The notes: generated from the sequence alone by a model not told the origin. DNA of 32,158 nucleotides from Micromonospora acroterricola (GCF_003172955.1 NZ_QGKR01000132.1:1-32158), one strand, 5' to 3'. Shown: positions 1-9,239, counted from the first letter of the stretch. Translations and numbers: made by a program.

Positions 1-16
1 CCCCTAGATTGGTGCC

Positions 17-3000
17 ATGACCAGGCAGCCGGTGGCACCCGTCGCGGTGACCTTCGGTGTGCTCGGGCCGGTGACGGCCACGACCGGACGGGGCCCGGTC
101 GCGCTCGGCGGGCCCCGGCAGCGCGTGGTGCTGGCCCGGCTTCTCATCGCCCGGGGCCGGGTGGTGCCGGTCGACCGGCTCGTCGACGACCTGTGGGAGG
201 TGCCTCCGGAGGCCGCGGTGGGCGCGATCCGGACCTTCGTCGCCGATCTGCGCCGGGCGCTGGAGCCCGACCGGCCGCCCCGGCAACCGCCCCGACTCCT
301 GCTCACGGAACCACCGGGGTACGTGCTGCGGGCCGCCCCGGACGCGGTGGACGCCGGCCGGTTCGAGGCGGCGACCGGGGAGGCGGGCCGGTTGCTGGCG
401 GCGGGACTGCCCGCGCCTGCCCTCGCCGGGCTGGACGCGGCGCTCGCCCTGTGGCGCGGGCCCGCGTACGCCGACTGCGCCGGTGAGGCCTGGGCGTTCG
501 CGGAGATCAATCGGCTGGAGGAGCTGCGGATGCTCGCCGTCGAGCGGCGGGCGGAGGCGCTGTTGGCGGTGGGGCGGCCGGACGAGGCCGCCGCCGACCT
601 GCCGGCGCACCTCGCCAGCCATCCGTTACGGGAGGACGCCTGGCGGCTGCTCGCGGTGGCCCGGTACCGCTCCGGGAGGCAGGGCGACGCGCTGGCCGCC
701 CTGCGCCAGGCCCGGGACGTCCTGGCGACCGAGCTGGGTGTGGACCCCGGGCCCGAGCTGCGGCGGCTGGAGGCCGACATCCTGGCCCAGGCGCCGCACC
801 TGAGCGGGCCCTCCGAGCCCGTGGCCGTCGCGCCCGCCCCCGACCTGGCCGGCCCGGTTCGATCCGGCGGGCCGGAGCGGGAGCGTCCGTTCGTCGGCCG
901 CGACGCGGAGCTGGACCGGCTCCGACGGGCCGCGGAGGCCGCCGCCGGACATGGGCGGCCGACTCTCGCCCTGCTCAGCGGCGACCCGGGCGCCGGCAAG
1001 ACCGCGCTGGCCGAGACGCTGACCCGGTGGCTCGCCGCCCAGGGCTGGACCACGGCGTGGGGGCGCAGCCCCGAGTACGAGGGGGCGCCGGCCGCCTGGC
1101 CGTGGACGCAGATCACCGACGCGCTCGCCGGGCCGTCCGGCGCCGTGGGGGCCGCCGCGAGCGGTGACGCGGTCGAGGGCGCGGGGGTCGTGGGCGATCC
1201 CGCCGTGGCCCGGTTCCGCCGGCACCGCGCGGTGGCGTCCCTGCTCTCGGCGGTCGCCCACCGGGGGCCGGTGCTGCTGGTCCTCGACGACCTGCACCGC
1301 GCCGACGGGGACACCCTGGACCTGCTGACCGCGCTGCTCACCGGCCCGCAGCCGGCCACCGGACCGGTGCTGGTCCTCGGCACCTACCGGGCCACCGAGA
1401 TCAGCCCGGAGCTGACCGCCGCGCTGGGCCGGGCCGCAAGGCTGGAGCCCGTCCGGGAGTACCTCGCCGGCCTGTCCGGGCCGGCGACCGGCGAGCTGGC
1501 CGGCGTCGTCGCCGGGGCGGAGCTGGACCCGTCCACCGTGCGGCTGATTCACCACCGCAGCGGCGGGAACCCGTTCTTCGTCCGGGAGCTGGCGCAGCTG
1601 TACGCGGCCGAGGGCGCCGCCGCGCTGGCGGCGGTGCCGCCCGGGGTGCGCGACGTGATCCGGCACCGGCTGGCGCAGCTGCCCGCACCGACCCGGACCG
1701 TGCTGCGGCAGGCGGCAGTGCTCGGCCGGGACCTCGACCCCGAGGTGCTCAGCACCCTGGCCGGCGACCCCACGACCCTGCTGGACGCCGTGGACCGCGC
1801 GTTGCAGGCGGGCTTCCTCACCGAGCAGGAGCCCGACGGGCGGCTGCGGTTCACCCACATCCTGGTCCGCGACACCCTCTACGCCGACCTGTCCGCGCCT
1901 CGCCGGGCGGCCTGGCACGCGGCCGTCGCGGAGGTGTTGCAGCGGCGCCAGCCCGCCGACCCCGCCGCGCTGGCCCACCACCTGCTGCGCGCCGGTGGGC
2001 CGGCAGCCGCCGGACGCGCCGCCGGCTACGCCCGTACCGCCGCGCAACAGGCCGAGCGGGGCGGCAACCCGCACGAGGCGGCTCGGCTGTGGGCGCAGGT
2101 GCTCGACGCGTACGACCGCGCGGGCGGGAGCGAGCGGCGCGAGCGGCTGAGCGCGGTGCTCGGCCTGGGACGTGCGCTGGCCGTGACGGGCCGGCTGGCG
2201 GAGGCGCGGCGGCGGCGGGCCGAGGCGATCGCCGACGCCGAGTCGATCGGCGACCCCCGGCTGTCCGGGGAGGTGCTGGCCGGCTTCGACGTGCCCGCCA
2301 TCTGGACCCGCAACGACGACGAGCGGCTCTCGGAGCGGATCGTGCGGGCCGCCGGGCACGCCCTGACCGACCTCGGTGCCACCGGCTCGGCGCAGCGCAG
2401 CCGGCTGTTGAGCACCCTCGCGCTGGAGTTGCGCGGCACCACCACGAACCGTGGCCGCCGGGCGGCGGAGGAGGCCGAGGCGATCGCCCGGACCATCGAC
2501 GACCCCGGGCTGCTGGCCTTCGCGCTCAACGCCCGCTTCATGCACTCCTTCCACCGCGCCGGCCTGGCCGCCGATCGGGCCCGGATCGGCGCCGAGCTGG
2601 TCGAGCTGGCCGCCCGACACCAGCTGGTGACCTTCGAGGTGCTGGGCCACCTCGTCCTGGTGCAGGCCCGCTGCGCGCTCGCCGACCGGGCCGGCGCCGA
2701 CGCGCACGCCCGTGCCGCCGACCGCCTCGCGGAGCGGTACGAGCTGCCGCTGGTCGGTGTCTTCACCCGGTGGTACGCCGCGATGAGGCTGGCGCTCGAC
2801 GGTGAGCGGGCCGCGGCGGCGGACGCGTACCGGGCGGCCGCCGAGGGGCTGTCCACCGAGGGGATGCCGGGCCTGACCGAAGGGCTGCTCCCGCTGGCCC
2901 TGCTCGGGCTGCGCCTGGCCGACGTCGCGGGAGACGACCGGCCGACGCCGGGACCGGACGCCGCCGACCGGCCGGTCCCCGGGCTCGGCGGCAGGGACTG

Positions 3001-3382
3001 GGCCGGCATGGACTGGGGCCCCCACGAGCCGTGGGTACGACCGCTGCTGCTCGTCGCGGCCGGTGACCGGGAGGCCGCCGCAGCGGCCCTGCGCGCCCTC
3101 CCGGAGGGACCGCACGACCTGCTGCGGGAGGCGCGGCTCTGCCTCACCGCCCGGGCGGCACTCGCCCTGGGCGACCGGGCCACGATGGAGCGCGTGGCCG
3201 TCGAGCTGCGGCCGGCCGCCGACGAACTCGCCGCCGGCAGCGGGGTGCTCACCGTCGGCCCGGTGGCCGGGCACCTCGCCGACCTGGCCGCCGCGCTGGG
3301 CCGCGACGACGAGGCGGCGGCGTACCGCCGTACCGCCCGGTCGGTCGCCGCCCGAGCCCGCGCCACCGCGCCCCCGGCCTGA
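17..3382 (+). CDS. AfsR/SARP-family transcriptional regulator with AAA ATPase domain
   Basis: 1121 aa. The N-terminus (about residues 10-95) resembles an OmpR-type winged helix (FGVLGPV start, then PRQRVVLARLL), followed by a bacterial transcriptional activator domain (about 100-255, ending in ELGVDPGPELRRLE, a hallmark of SARP proteins). A linker leads to an ATPase module: FVGRDAELDRL at about 291, Walker A GDPGAGKT at about 322, Walker B VLLVLDDLHRAD at about 418. The remaining ~550 residues are Ala/Arg-rich helices, probably TPR-like. Such proteins bind promoter DNA and often activate secondary-metabolite or stress genes; ATP binding is thought to gate activity. No biosynthetic cluster is visible here, so the target is unknown. 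The ATG at 17 is the only good start in frame; the upstream region lies outside the window. Confidence 0.93.
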   Translation: MTRQPVAPVAVTFGVLGPVTATTGRGPVALGGPRQRVVLARLLIARGRVVPVDRLVDDLWEVPPEAAVGAIRTFVADLRRALEPDRPPRQPPRLLLTEPPGYVLRAAPDAVDAGRFEAATGEAGRLLAAGLPAPALAGLDAALALWRGPAYADCAGEAWAFAEINRLEELRMLAVERRAEALLAVGRPDEAAADLPAHLASHPLREDAWRLLAVARYRSGRQGDALAALRQARDVLATELGVDPGPELRRLEADILAQAPHLSGPSEPVAVAPAPDLAGPVRSGGPERERPFVGRDAELDRLRRAAEAAAGHGRPTLALLSGDPGAGKTALAETLTRWLAAQGWTTAWGRSPEYEGAPAAWPWTQITDALAGPSGAVGAAASGDAVEGAGVVGDPAVARFRRHRAVASLLSAVAHRGPVLLVLDDLHRADGDTLDLLTALLTGPQPATGPVLVLGTYRATEISPELTAALGRAARLEPVREYLAGLSGPATGELAGVVAGAELDPSTVRLIHHRSGGNPFFVRELAQLYAAEGAAALAAVPPGVRDVIRHRLAQLPAPTRTVLRQAAVLGRDLDPEVLSTLAGDPTTLLDAVDRALQAGFLTEQEPDGRLRFTHILVRDTLYADLSAPRRAAWHAAVAEVLQRRQPADPAALAHHLLRAGGPAAAGRAAGYARTAAQQAERGGNPHEAARLWAQVLDAYDRAGGSERRERLSAVLGLGRALAVTGRLAEARRRRAEAIADAESIGDPRLSGEVLAGFDVPAIWTRNDDERLSERIVRAAGHALTDLGATGSAQRSRLLSTLALELRGTTTNRGRRAAEEAEAIARTIDDPGLLAFALNARFMHSFHRAGLAADRARIGAELVELAARHQLVTFEVLGHLVLVQARCALADRAGADAHARAADRLAERYELPLVGVFTRWYAAMRLALDGERAAAADAYRAAAEGLSTEGMPGLTEGLLPLALLGLRLADVAGDDRPTPGPDAADRPVPGLGGRDWAGMDWGPHEPWVRPLLLVAAGDREAAAAALRALPEGPHDLLREARLCLTARAALALGDRATMERVAVELRPAADELAAGSGVLTVGPVAGHLADLAAALGRDDEAAAYRRTARSVAARARATAPPA

Positions 3383-3420
3383 CCGCCGGGGCGGCGGTGT
3401 CGCCCGCCGCCCGGCGACTT

Positions 3421-3441
3421 GCCGGTTCCTCGGGAACCGGC
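3421..3441. terminator. Hairpin after the SARP regulator gene
   Basis: Perfect 9-bp stem GCCGGTTCC / GGAACCGGC with a 3-nt loop, 39 nt after the regulator's stop codon and before the antiporter. There is no T-tract, which is common for actinobacterial terminators. It probably separates the regulator transcript from the antiporter. Confidence 0.55.
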
Positions 3442-3508
3442 GGGCGGGGTGCGGTCAGATGGAACCACCAGCGCGACCACCGCCGGCCGTGGATCAAGGG
3501 GGTACGCC

Positions 3509-5083
3509 GTGGAGGGGCTCGTCCTGATCGTGGTGCTGGGCGTCACCGTCCTCGTCGGCACCACGCTCGGCGGTCGGTACCGGGTCGCGCCGCCGGTCCT
3601 GCTCATCTCGTTCGGGGTGCTGCTCGGGCTGGTGCCGCCGCTGTCCGAGCTGACCCTGGACCCGGACCTGGTTCTGCTGATCTTCCTGCCGGCGATCCTG
3701 TACCGGGAGAGCCTCACGCTCAGCCTGCGCGAGATCCGGGCCAACCTCCCGGCGATCGGGCTGCTCGCGGTGGTGCTGGTGGTGCTCACCATGGTCACGG
3801 TGTCGCTGACCGCGCAGGCGTTCGGGGTGAACCCCGCCGCCGCCTGGGTGCTCGGGGCGGTGCTCGCGCCGACCGACGCCGCCGCGGTCACCGGCCTGGC
3901 CAAGCGGCTGCCCCGGAAGCTCCTGACCACCCTGCACGCGGAGAGCCTCATCAACGACGGCACGGCCCTGGTGCTCTTCGCGGTGACCGTGGGCCTGCTC
4001 ACCGGGACCTCGAGGCCGGGCGCGCTCGGGATCGGTGAGGAGTTCGTCTGGGCCAGCGCCGGGGGGGTGATCGCGGGGCTGCTGGTCGGCGGCGCGGTGG
4101 TGCTGATCCGCAAGCGGCTCGACGATCCCCTGCGCGAGGGCGGGCTGAGCGTGCTGACGCCGTTCGGCGCGTTCCTGCTCGCCGACGCGGTGCACGCCAG
4201 CGGCGTGCTGGCGGTGGTGGTCGCCGGCCTGGTGCTGGCCTACGCCGGCCCCCGGGTCATCCGCGCCCGGTCCCGGGTGCTGGCGTACGCCTTCTGGGAC
4301 CTGTCCACGTTCCTGATCAACGGCGGGCTGTTCGTCCTGCTCGGCACGCAGATTCCGCGGGCGGTGAAGAGCATCACCAGCGCCTCGCCGCAGCGGGCGG
4401 TGACCATCGTGCTGGTGGTCACCGTGGTCGTCCTTGCCACCCGGCTGCTCTTCGTCTATCTGACGGCGGAATCGCTGAGGCTGCTGGACCGCCGGGTGGC
4501 GCGGATAAACCAGGCGCAGGGTGGCTGGCGGGTGGGAACGGTCGCCGGCTGGTCGGGATTCCGGGGCGCGGTCTCACTCGCCGCCGCCCTGGCGGTTCCG
4601 ACGACGGCGGCCAGCGGTCGCCCGGTCGCCGAACGCGACCTGATCATCTTCGTCACCGCGCTGGTGATCGTGCTGATCATGCTCCTTCAGGGCACCACCC
4701 TGCCGGTGGTGGTGCGCTGGGCGGGGCTGTCCGGCGACCCCGAGCGCGCCGACGAGCTGCGGCAGGCACGGATGCGGGCGACCCAGGTGGGCCTGGCCGC
4801 GCTGCCCCAGGTCGCCGCCGAGATCGGCGCCGACGAGGAGGCCGTACGCCGGCTGGAGGCCGAGTACCGGCGGCATCTGGACGACGTCAACGAGGGTGGC
4901 GGACGTACCGCGGAGGAACGCCGCCTGGAGCACAAACTGCGCCTCGGCGTCCTCGCCCACAAGCGGCGGGAGGTCACGCGGTTGCGCGACAGCCGGGAGA
5001 TCGACGACCTCGTGCTGGGTGAACTCCAGGCGGCGCTGGACAACGAGGAGATCCGGCTGCTGGGCCGCGGCACCACCGAGTGA
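3509..5083 (+). CDS. Na+/H+ antiporter, CPA1 family
   Basis: 524 aa from GTG at 3509, chosen because AAGGGGG lies 6-7 nt upstream and the protein then begins directly with the first membrane helix (VEGLVLIVVLGVTVLVG). The reading frame extends 30 codons upstream, but that part overlaps the hairpin and is not hydrophobic. About 12 transmembrane segments. Diagnostic motifs are APTDAAAVTGL at about residue 120, LINDGTALVLF with the Asn149-Asp150 pair expected of electroneutral CPA1 exchangers, and GFRGAVSLAAALAVP at about 350. The last ~110 residues are a charged, helical cytoplasmic tail. It should exchange Na+ (or K+) for H+ across the membrane in pH and salt homeostasis. Ion preference cannot be read from sequence. 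Confidence 0.93.
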   Translation: MEGLVLIVVLGVTVLVGTTLGGRYRVAPPVLLISFGVLLGLVPPLSELTLDPDLVLLIFLPAILYRESLTLSLREIRANLPAIGLLAVVLVVLTMVTVSLTAQAFGVNPAAAWVLGAVLAPTDAAAVTGLAKRLPRKLLTTLHAESLINDGTALVLFAVTVGLLTGTSRPGALGIGEEFVWASAGGVIAGLLVGGAVVLIRKRLDDPLREGGLSVLTPFGAFLLADAVHASGVLAVVVAGLVLAYAGPRVIRARSRVLAYAFWDLSTFLINGGLFVLLGTQIPRAVKSITSASPQRAVTIVLVVTVVVLATRLLFVYLTAESLRLLDRRVARINQAQGGWRVGTVAGWSGFRGAVSLAAALAVPTTAASGRPVAERDLIIFVTALVIVLIMLLQGTTLPVVVRWAGLSGDPERADELRQARMRATQVGLAALPQVAAEIGADEEAVRRLEAEYRRHLDDVNEGGGRTAEERRLEHKLRLGVLAHKRREVTRLRDSREIDDLVLGELQAALDNEEIRLLGRGTTE

Positions 5084-5114
5084 CCGTGATCCGTGGCCGG
5101 CCGACCGACGGATT

Positions 5115-5142
5115 GGCGACAGTCGCCGGGCCGCGGGCGGCC
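5115..5142. terminator. Two adjacent short hairpins after the antiporter gene
   Basis: GGCGAC-A-GTCGCC (5115-5127) is directly followed by GGCCGC-GG-GCGGCC (5129-5142). They start about 30 nt after the antiporter stop and lie before the 436-aa gene. Together they could end the antiporter transcript. The loops are very small, so confidence is low. Confidence 0.3.
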
Positions 5143-5219
5143 GACTGGTCCACCCACCACCCGGTACGGTGGAACTGGTTCGGCATCGGTCGATGCGTCC
5201 GGTCCGCGAGGGGGTGCCC

Positions 5220-6530
5220 ATGACCACCGAGGCGACGGATGCGGACCTGCGGGTGGTCACCGAGCAGGAGTTCCTCGACGAGCTGACCTCGGTCACCCGC
5301 GAGCGTGGCGCCACCGAATTCCTGTACCTGATGGCGCAGGGCGACGGCGTCATCGGGGTGCAGTGGGAGCAGCCCGGCGTCGACCACCGGCGCCGCTACC
5401 GCGTGCGCGACTCCGGCGGCCCGGCCTGCCCGCACTGCGCCGTCTTCGAAGCGGTGCTGGCACTGGCGTACGTGCTGCCACTGGACCTGATGCGGACGGC
5501 ACGCGCCCGACCGCAGTACGAGACGGTGCTGCGCACCGGTCGGCTGCCCCACCTCGCGTTCGCCCGGCCGGTCGGCCAGCCCGGGGCGAGCTGGCTCGGC
5601 GACTGCCACGCGGTCACCGGCGATCCGCACAGCGACGCCGACTGCCCGCGGCACGCCGTGCCCGCGCCGAGCGGCGACCCGCTGGACCTGCGCGTGGGGT
5701 CGCTGCCCCGAGCGCTGCGCGAGCTGTACCCGCACGACGCCGCCGCGACGGCGGATCTCCAGCAGCGGCTGCGGATCGCCCGGGACTGGCGGGCCGACGC
5801 GCAGGCGGTGGCGAGCGGGGTCCGCGAGGCGGCGGCGACCTGGGCGTTCCTGCGCAACTCCTGCGTGCTGGGCGTGCCGGTGCCGGGCGCCACCGGTCTC
5901 GTCCTCACCCTCCCGCCCGGCCAGGGCCCGGACGACCGGTCGCTGGCCGATCTGCACGCGGCGGCGCTGCGCGCGCTGCCTTCCGGCGGACCGTTGGCCT
6001 ACCAGGAGCGGGCGTGTCTGGTGCCGGAGCCGGGCCCGGGGGCGCAGCGGATGCCGTCGTACGCCGGCGCGATGGACCTGACCGCCGGGGCGCCCGTGCG
6101 CACGCTGCGGCTGCCCGCGCCGCGCCGGCCGCTGAGCACGACCGGCCGGGGCGTCCTGCTGCTCTACGAGGCCCGGCACGCGATGGGCCGGCACGTCGCG
6201 AGCGCGCCGGAGCGCGACGACCCGGCCTACTGGGAGTCCGAGGCGGCGTTGAACGTCTTCGAGTTCACCCTGTTGGAGCGGGTCGCCGGCCGGCACTACC
6301 AGGAGGCGGTGGCCGCCTATCTGCAGGCGCTGCGGCGCGAGGGCGACCTGCTCGCCCGCCCCCACAAGGTGCTCGACCGGCGCCGGCGCAAGGCGCTGTC
6401 GCTGGCGTTCGGCGGCCTGGACGACGAGGAGCTGCACCTGTGGGCGTCGGTCGCCTACCGCAACGCCATCCTGCTGCTGCTCGGTGACGTGCGGGCCTTC
6501 GCCGCGCACCTGCGCCGGCAGGCCAGCTGA
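5220..6530 (+). CDS. Hypothetical protein, 436 aa, with CPHC motif
   Basis: Start ATG at 5220 is supported by GAGGGGG about 6 nt upstream; the frame is open further upstream but overlaps the antiporter gene. I do not recognise the family. The protein appears soluble, with no signal peptide or clear transmembrane helix. Visible features are an acidic N-terminus, a CPHC motif near residue 67 followed by a hydrophobic helix (AVFEAVLALAYVLPLDLM), further Cys and His residues (DCHAVTGDPHSDADCPRH) that could bind a metal, and a basic stretch near the C-terminus (KVLDRRRRKAL). Codon use matches neighbouring genes and the frame is long and intact, so it is a real gene. It sits alone between the antiporter and the convergent ABC importer operon. 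Confidence 0.85.
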   Translation: MTTEATDADLRVVTEQEFLDELTSVTRERGATEFLYLMAQGDGVIGVQWEQPGVDHRRRYRVRDSGGPACPHCAVFEAVLALAYVLPLDLMRTARARPQYETVLRTGRLPHLAFARPVGQPGASWLGDCHAVTGDPHSDADCPRHAVPAPSGDPLDLRVGSLPRALRELYPHDAAATADLQQRLRIARDWRADAQAVASGVREAAATWAFLRNSCVLGVPVPGATGLVLTLPPGQGPDDRSLADLHAAALRALPSGGPLAYQERACLVPEPGPGAQRMPSYAGAMDLTAGAPVRTLRLPAPRRPLSTTGRGVLLLYEARHAMGRHVASAPERDDPAYWESEAALNVFEFTLLERVAGRHYQEAVAAYLQALRREGDLLARPHKVLDRRRRKALSLAFGGLDDEELHLWASVAYRNAILLLLGDVRAFAAHLRRQAS

Positions 6531-6542
6531 CGCGGATGCCGC

Positions 6543-7286
6543 TCAGAGCACCTGGGCGAGGAACCGGCGCAGCCGGGGGTGCTCCGCCCGTTCGAAGATC
6601 GCCTCCGGCGGGCCGGCCTCCAGCGCCACGCCGCGGTCCATGAAGGCCACGGTGTCGGCGACCTGCCGGGCGAAACCCATCTCGTGGGTCACCACCACCA
6701 TGGTCATGCCTGCGGCGGACAGGTCCGCCATCACCCCGAGGACCCCCTTGACCAGCTCCGGGTCGAGCGCCGAGGTGGCCTCGTCGAAGAGCATCACCTC
6801 GGGGCGCAACGCCAGCGCCCGGGCGATCGCCACCCGCTGCTGCTGACCGCCGGAGAGCTGCGCCGGTCGGGCGTCCGCCTTGCCGGCCAGCCCCACCAGA
6901 TCCAGTTGCGCACGGGCGACCGCCTCCGCCTCGTCCTCCCCGAGCCCGCGCAGCCGGCGCAGCGCCAGGGTGACGTTGCGCAGCACGCTCATGTGCGGGA
7001 AGAGGTTGAACTGCTGGAAGACCATGCCCACCCGCTGCCGCAGCGCGTCCGGGTCGTCGCGCAGCACGCTGCGCCCGTCCAGCAGCACGTCGCCGCGGTC
7101 CGGCTCGATCAGACGGTTGATGGTGCGCAGCAGAGTGGACTTGCCCGACCCGGACGGCCCGATCACACAGGCCGTCGCGCCGCGTGGCACGGTCAGGTCG
7201 ACGCCGCGCAGCACCCGGTTCGGTCCGAAGGCGAGGTGCACGTCGCGTACGTCGAGGCTGACCGAGGTCGTCGTGCCGGTGGTCAT
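6543..7286 (-). CDS. Amino-acid ABC transporter ATP-binding protein
   Basis: 247 aa. All ABC ATPase motifs are present: Walker [11 protein letters not shown]-loop [16 protein letters not shown], signature LSGGQQQR, Walker [13 protein letters not shown] and switch His in [15 protein letters not shown]. The EMGFAR sequence and QFNLFPHM are typical of the polar amino-acid (GlnQ/HisP/TcyC) subfamily. It powers import through the permease encoded just upstream. Its ATG overlaps the permease stop by 4 nt (ATGA), so translation is probably coupled. It is the last gene of the minus-strand operon and ends 12 nt from the convergent hypothetical gene. Confidence 0.96.
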   Translation of the reverse strand: MTTGTTTSVSLDVRDVHLAFGPNRVLRGVDLTVPRGATACVIGPSGSGKSTLLRTINRLIEPDRGDVLLDGRSVLRDDPDALRQRVGMVFQQFNLFPHMSVLRNVTLALRRLRGLGEDEAEAVARAQLDLVGLAGKADARPAQLSGGQQQRVAIARALALRPEVMLFDEATSALDPELVKGVLGVMADLSAAGMTMVVVTHEMGFARQVADTVAFMDRGVALEAGPPEAIFERAEHPRLRRFLAQVL

Positions 7287-8065
7287 CGCCGCTCCCCTTC
7301 GGTCGTGCCGGCCAGCGCCGACCCGGTGTCGTCCTCGTCCTCGTCGGTCGGTGCGGTGGCCGGCCGGCCCTGGCGCAACCGCCGGTCGATCCAGTTCACC
7401 GCGTGCGTCAGGGGCACGGTCAGCGCCAGGTAGAAGTGCCCGGCCAGCAGCAGCGCGGACTCGTTGCCGGTGGTGGCCGCGTAGTCCTGCCCGATCCGGA
7501 ATAGCTCCCGCTGGCTGGCCACCAGCCCGAGGAAGTAGACCAGGCTGGAGTCCTTGATCAGCGCGATGAGCTGGTTGACCCAGGCCGGCAGCACCCGCCG
7601 GATGCCCTGCGGAATGATCACCAGCCGCATCGAGTCGGCCCACGAGAAGCCCAACGCCCTCGCGCCCTCCAGCTGCGCGGCCTCCACCGACTGGATACCG
7701 GAGCGGAAGATCTCCCCCATGTACGCCGCCGCGATCAGCGACAGCGCCAGAATGCCCAGCGGGTAGGGGTCGGGTCCCCAGACCCGCATGCCCAGCGGCG
7801 CCAGCCCGACGCCGATCAGCAGGATCGTCGCCGCGGCCGGCAGCCCGCGGAACACGTCGGTGTAGACGCGCGCCGGCCAGCGCAGCCACCGGCTGCGGGA
7901 GATGCCGGCGACGGCCAGCAGCAGGCCCAGCACCGAGCCGAGCAGGGCGGCGGAGACCGCCAGGATCAGCGTGTTCGGCAACCCGACGGTCAGCATCTCG
8001 GGCAGCGCGTCGCGCATGGCGTCCCAGTCGAAGAAGGTCTCCCACAGGGTGCTCAACGGATCCAT
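7283..8065 (-). CDS. Amino-acid ABC transporter permease
   Basis: 260 aa, HisM/GlnP-type inner-membrane permease with about five transmembrane helices. The N-terminal region [24 protein letters not shown] is the usual amphipathic start plus first helix of this family. The ATPase-coupling EAA loop reads [43 protein letters not shown] is also typical. The charged C-terminal tail (DEDEDD) is unusual but not disruptive. ATG at 8065 is preceded by AGGAGAGG. It lies 39 nt after the binding-protein gene and overlaps the ATPase gene by 4 nt. One permease gene suggests a homodimer. Confidence 0.95.
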   Translation of the reverse strand: MDPLSTLWETFFDWDAMRDALPEMLTVGLPNTLILAVSAALLGSVLGLLLAVAGISRSRWLRWPARVYTDVFRGLPAAATILLIGVGLAPLGMRVWGPDPYPLGILALSLIAAAYMGEIFRSGIQSVEAAQLEGARALGFSWADSMRLVIIPQGIRRVLPAWVNQLIALIKDSSLVYFLGLVASQRELFRIGQDYAATTGNESALLLAGHFYLALTVPLTHAVNWIDRRLRQGRPATAPTDEDEDDTGSALAGTTEGERR

Positions 8066-8104
8066 CGGTCGCCTCTCCTACCGCCCCGCTCGCTCGTCAC
8101 CCGT

Positions 8105-8995
8105 TCAGGACGCGGCCGACGCGGAGGGCGCGGCCGACGTCGACGCGGACGGCGCCGCCGGGACGGCCACCGTGCCACTGCCCGGGTGGAAGTCCGCCGG
8201 GACCGGCCGGCCCGGGTAGTACTGCGCCTGCAGCCGGCTCCACGTGCCGTCCGCGATCACCTCGTCGAGGCCCTTGTTCAGCGCCTCGCGCAACTTGTCG
8301 CTGCCCTTCGCGACGGCGTACGCGGTGGGCGCCGGGCTCAGCTCCTTGGCCGCCACGGTGATCTTGCCGTTGCTGTCGGCGGCCGACTTCTCGCCGATCT
8401 CCGCCGGGGCGATCCACGCGTCAGCGGTACCCGCCTTGAGCTGGTTGATCGCGCCGTTGTAGTCCGGCACCCGCACCGGGTCGAGCTGCTTGCCCGTGGC
8501 GTAGTCGTCCTGGACGGTGCCCTGGACCACCACGACCCGCTTTCCGGCGAGCTGGTCGAAGCCGGTGATCGGCGAGCCGGTCGGCACGTCGAGGCCGAAG
8601 TAGCCGAAGTCGTACCCGTTGCCGAAGTCGACCGTCTTCTTCCGCGCCTCCGTGATGGTGATCGAGGAGCTGCCGACGTCGAACTTGCGGTTGTTGACCT
8701 GCGAGAGCAGCGCGGAGAAGTCGGTGCCCACGAACTCGACCTTCAGGCCGAGCTTGCCGGCCACCGCGGTCAGCAGGTCGTTGTCGAAGCCGGTGAACCG
8801 GCCGTCCTTGAGGTACACGTTCGGCGGGGCGTCGGTCAGCGTCCCGGCGCGCAGGACACCCGGCTGCGCCAGGCCGTACGGGTTGCCGGCCGCGTCGGAC
8901 GAGGCGTCGTCGCCGCAGGCGGTGAGGGCGGTAGCGGCCAGGATCGTGGCCGCTCCCAGGGCGGCGGCGCGGGTCAGGGCAGGAAGGAATCGCAC
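8105..8995 (-). CDS. Amino-acid ABC transporter substrate-binding lipoprotein
   Basis: 296 aa from GTG at 8995, chosen because GGAG lies about 6 nt upstream. A GTG at 9028 adds 11 residues but has no ribosome binding site and spoils the signal peptide. A lipoprotein signal ends in the lipobox LTAC-G. The body is a family 3 solute-binding protein (SBP_bac_3): GVLRAGTLTDAPPNVYLKDGRFTGFDNDLL, then FSALLSQVNNRKFDVGSSSITITEARKKTVDF. The C-terminus is a low-complexity Ala/Ser/Pro tail. It would capture an amino acid outside the membrane and pass it to the permease. Binding residues do not reveal the ligand; the SAM-IV riboswitch and Cys-containing leader peptide upstream suggest cystine or methionine. 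Confidence 0.94.
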   Translation of the reverse strand: MRFLPALTRAAALGAATILAATALTACGDDASSDAAGNPYGLAQPGVLRAGTLTDAPPNVYLKDGRFTGFDNDLLTAVAGKLGLKVEFVGTDFSALLSQVNNRKFDVGSSSITITEARKKTVDFGNGYDFGYFGLDVPTGSPITGFDQLAGKRVVVVQGTVQDDYATGKQLDPVRVPDYNGAINQLKAGTADAWIAPAEIGEKSAADSNGKITVAAKELSPAPTAYAVAKGSDKLREALNKGLDEVIADGTWSRLQAQYYPGRPVPADFHPGSGTVAVPAAPSASTSAAPSASAAS

Positions 8996-9044
8996 AGGTG
9001 TCTCCGAAGGTTGCGCAGCGGCGCGCACAGACGTGCGTCGCCGA

Positions 9045-9067
9045 CGGTGCGCCCGGTGGGCGTACCG
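9045..9067 (-). promoter_or_regulatory. Hairpin between leader peptide and importer operon
   Basis: CGGTACGCCC and GGGCGCACCG on the minus strand form a 10-bp stem with one mismatch and a 3-nt loop. It lies 32 nt after the leader-peptide stop and 50 nt before the lipoprotein start. The position suits an attenuator or a ribosome-stalling-sensitive structure. There is no U-tract, so intrinsic termination is not assured. Its function is inferred only from context. Confidence 0.4.
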
Positions 9068-9098
9068 CTGGGGATGGGTTTCGGGGTGGAGGGGTGCG

Positions 9099-9239
9099 CT
9101 AGCGCGCGGAGCGGCCGCGACAGGCGGCGCTGCACACCCGCATCATGTCCACGTGCCGCCGCCGGGTCAGCGCCGGTGGTGGCCAGCCGGTGCGGGCGTC
9201 CGCGGCGTCGGCTGGTGGTGTGGTGCTGAGGATGTCCAT
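9099..9239 (-). CDS. Putative regulatory leader peptide with Cys codons (46 aa)
   Basis: Short ORF from ATG at 9239, with GGGAG about 6 nt upstream. The C-terminus reads LTRRRHVDMMRVCSAACRGRSAR. The pattern RRHVDxxRVxSAxCR matches from memory the small actinobacterial ORFs annotated as putative leader peptides upstream of sulfur-assimilation and sulfur-transport genes. Two Cys codons (TGC, TGT) sit close together near the end, so translation could slow when Cys-tRNA is scarce and change folding or translation of the downstream mRNA. It lies between a SAM-IV riboswitch and the importer's lipoprotein gene. The N-terminal ~23 residues look unconserved. Regulatory function is inferred, not shown. 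Confidence 0.75.
   Translation of the reverse strand: MDILSTTPPADAADARTGWPPPALTRRRHVDMMRVCSAACRGRSAR

Noticed and set aside
626..3274. 882-codon open frame antisense to the SARP regulator
   Set aside because: Shadow of a high-GC gene; low-complexity Gly/Arg/Pro/Gln translation with no domain, while the plus strand carries clear motifs.
9028..9028. GTG at 9028 as the start of the lipoprotein
   Set aside because: No ribosome binding site and it puts polar residues before the signal peptide; the GTG at 8995 has GGAG at good spacing.
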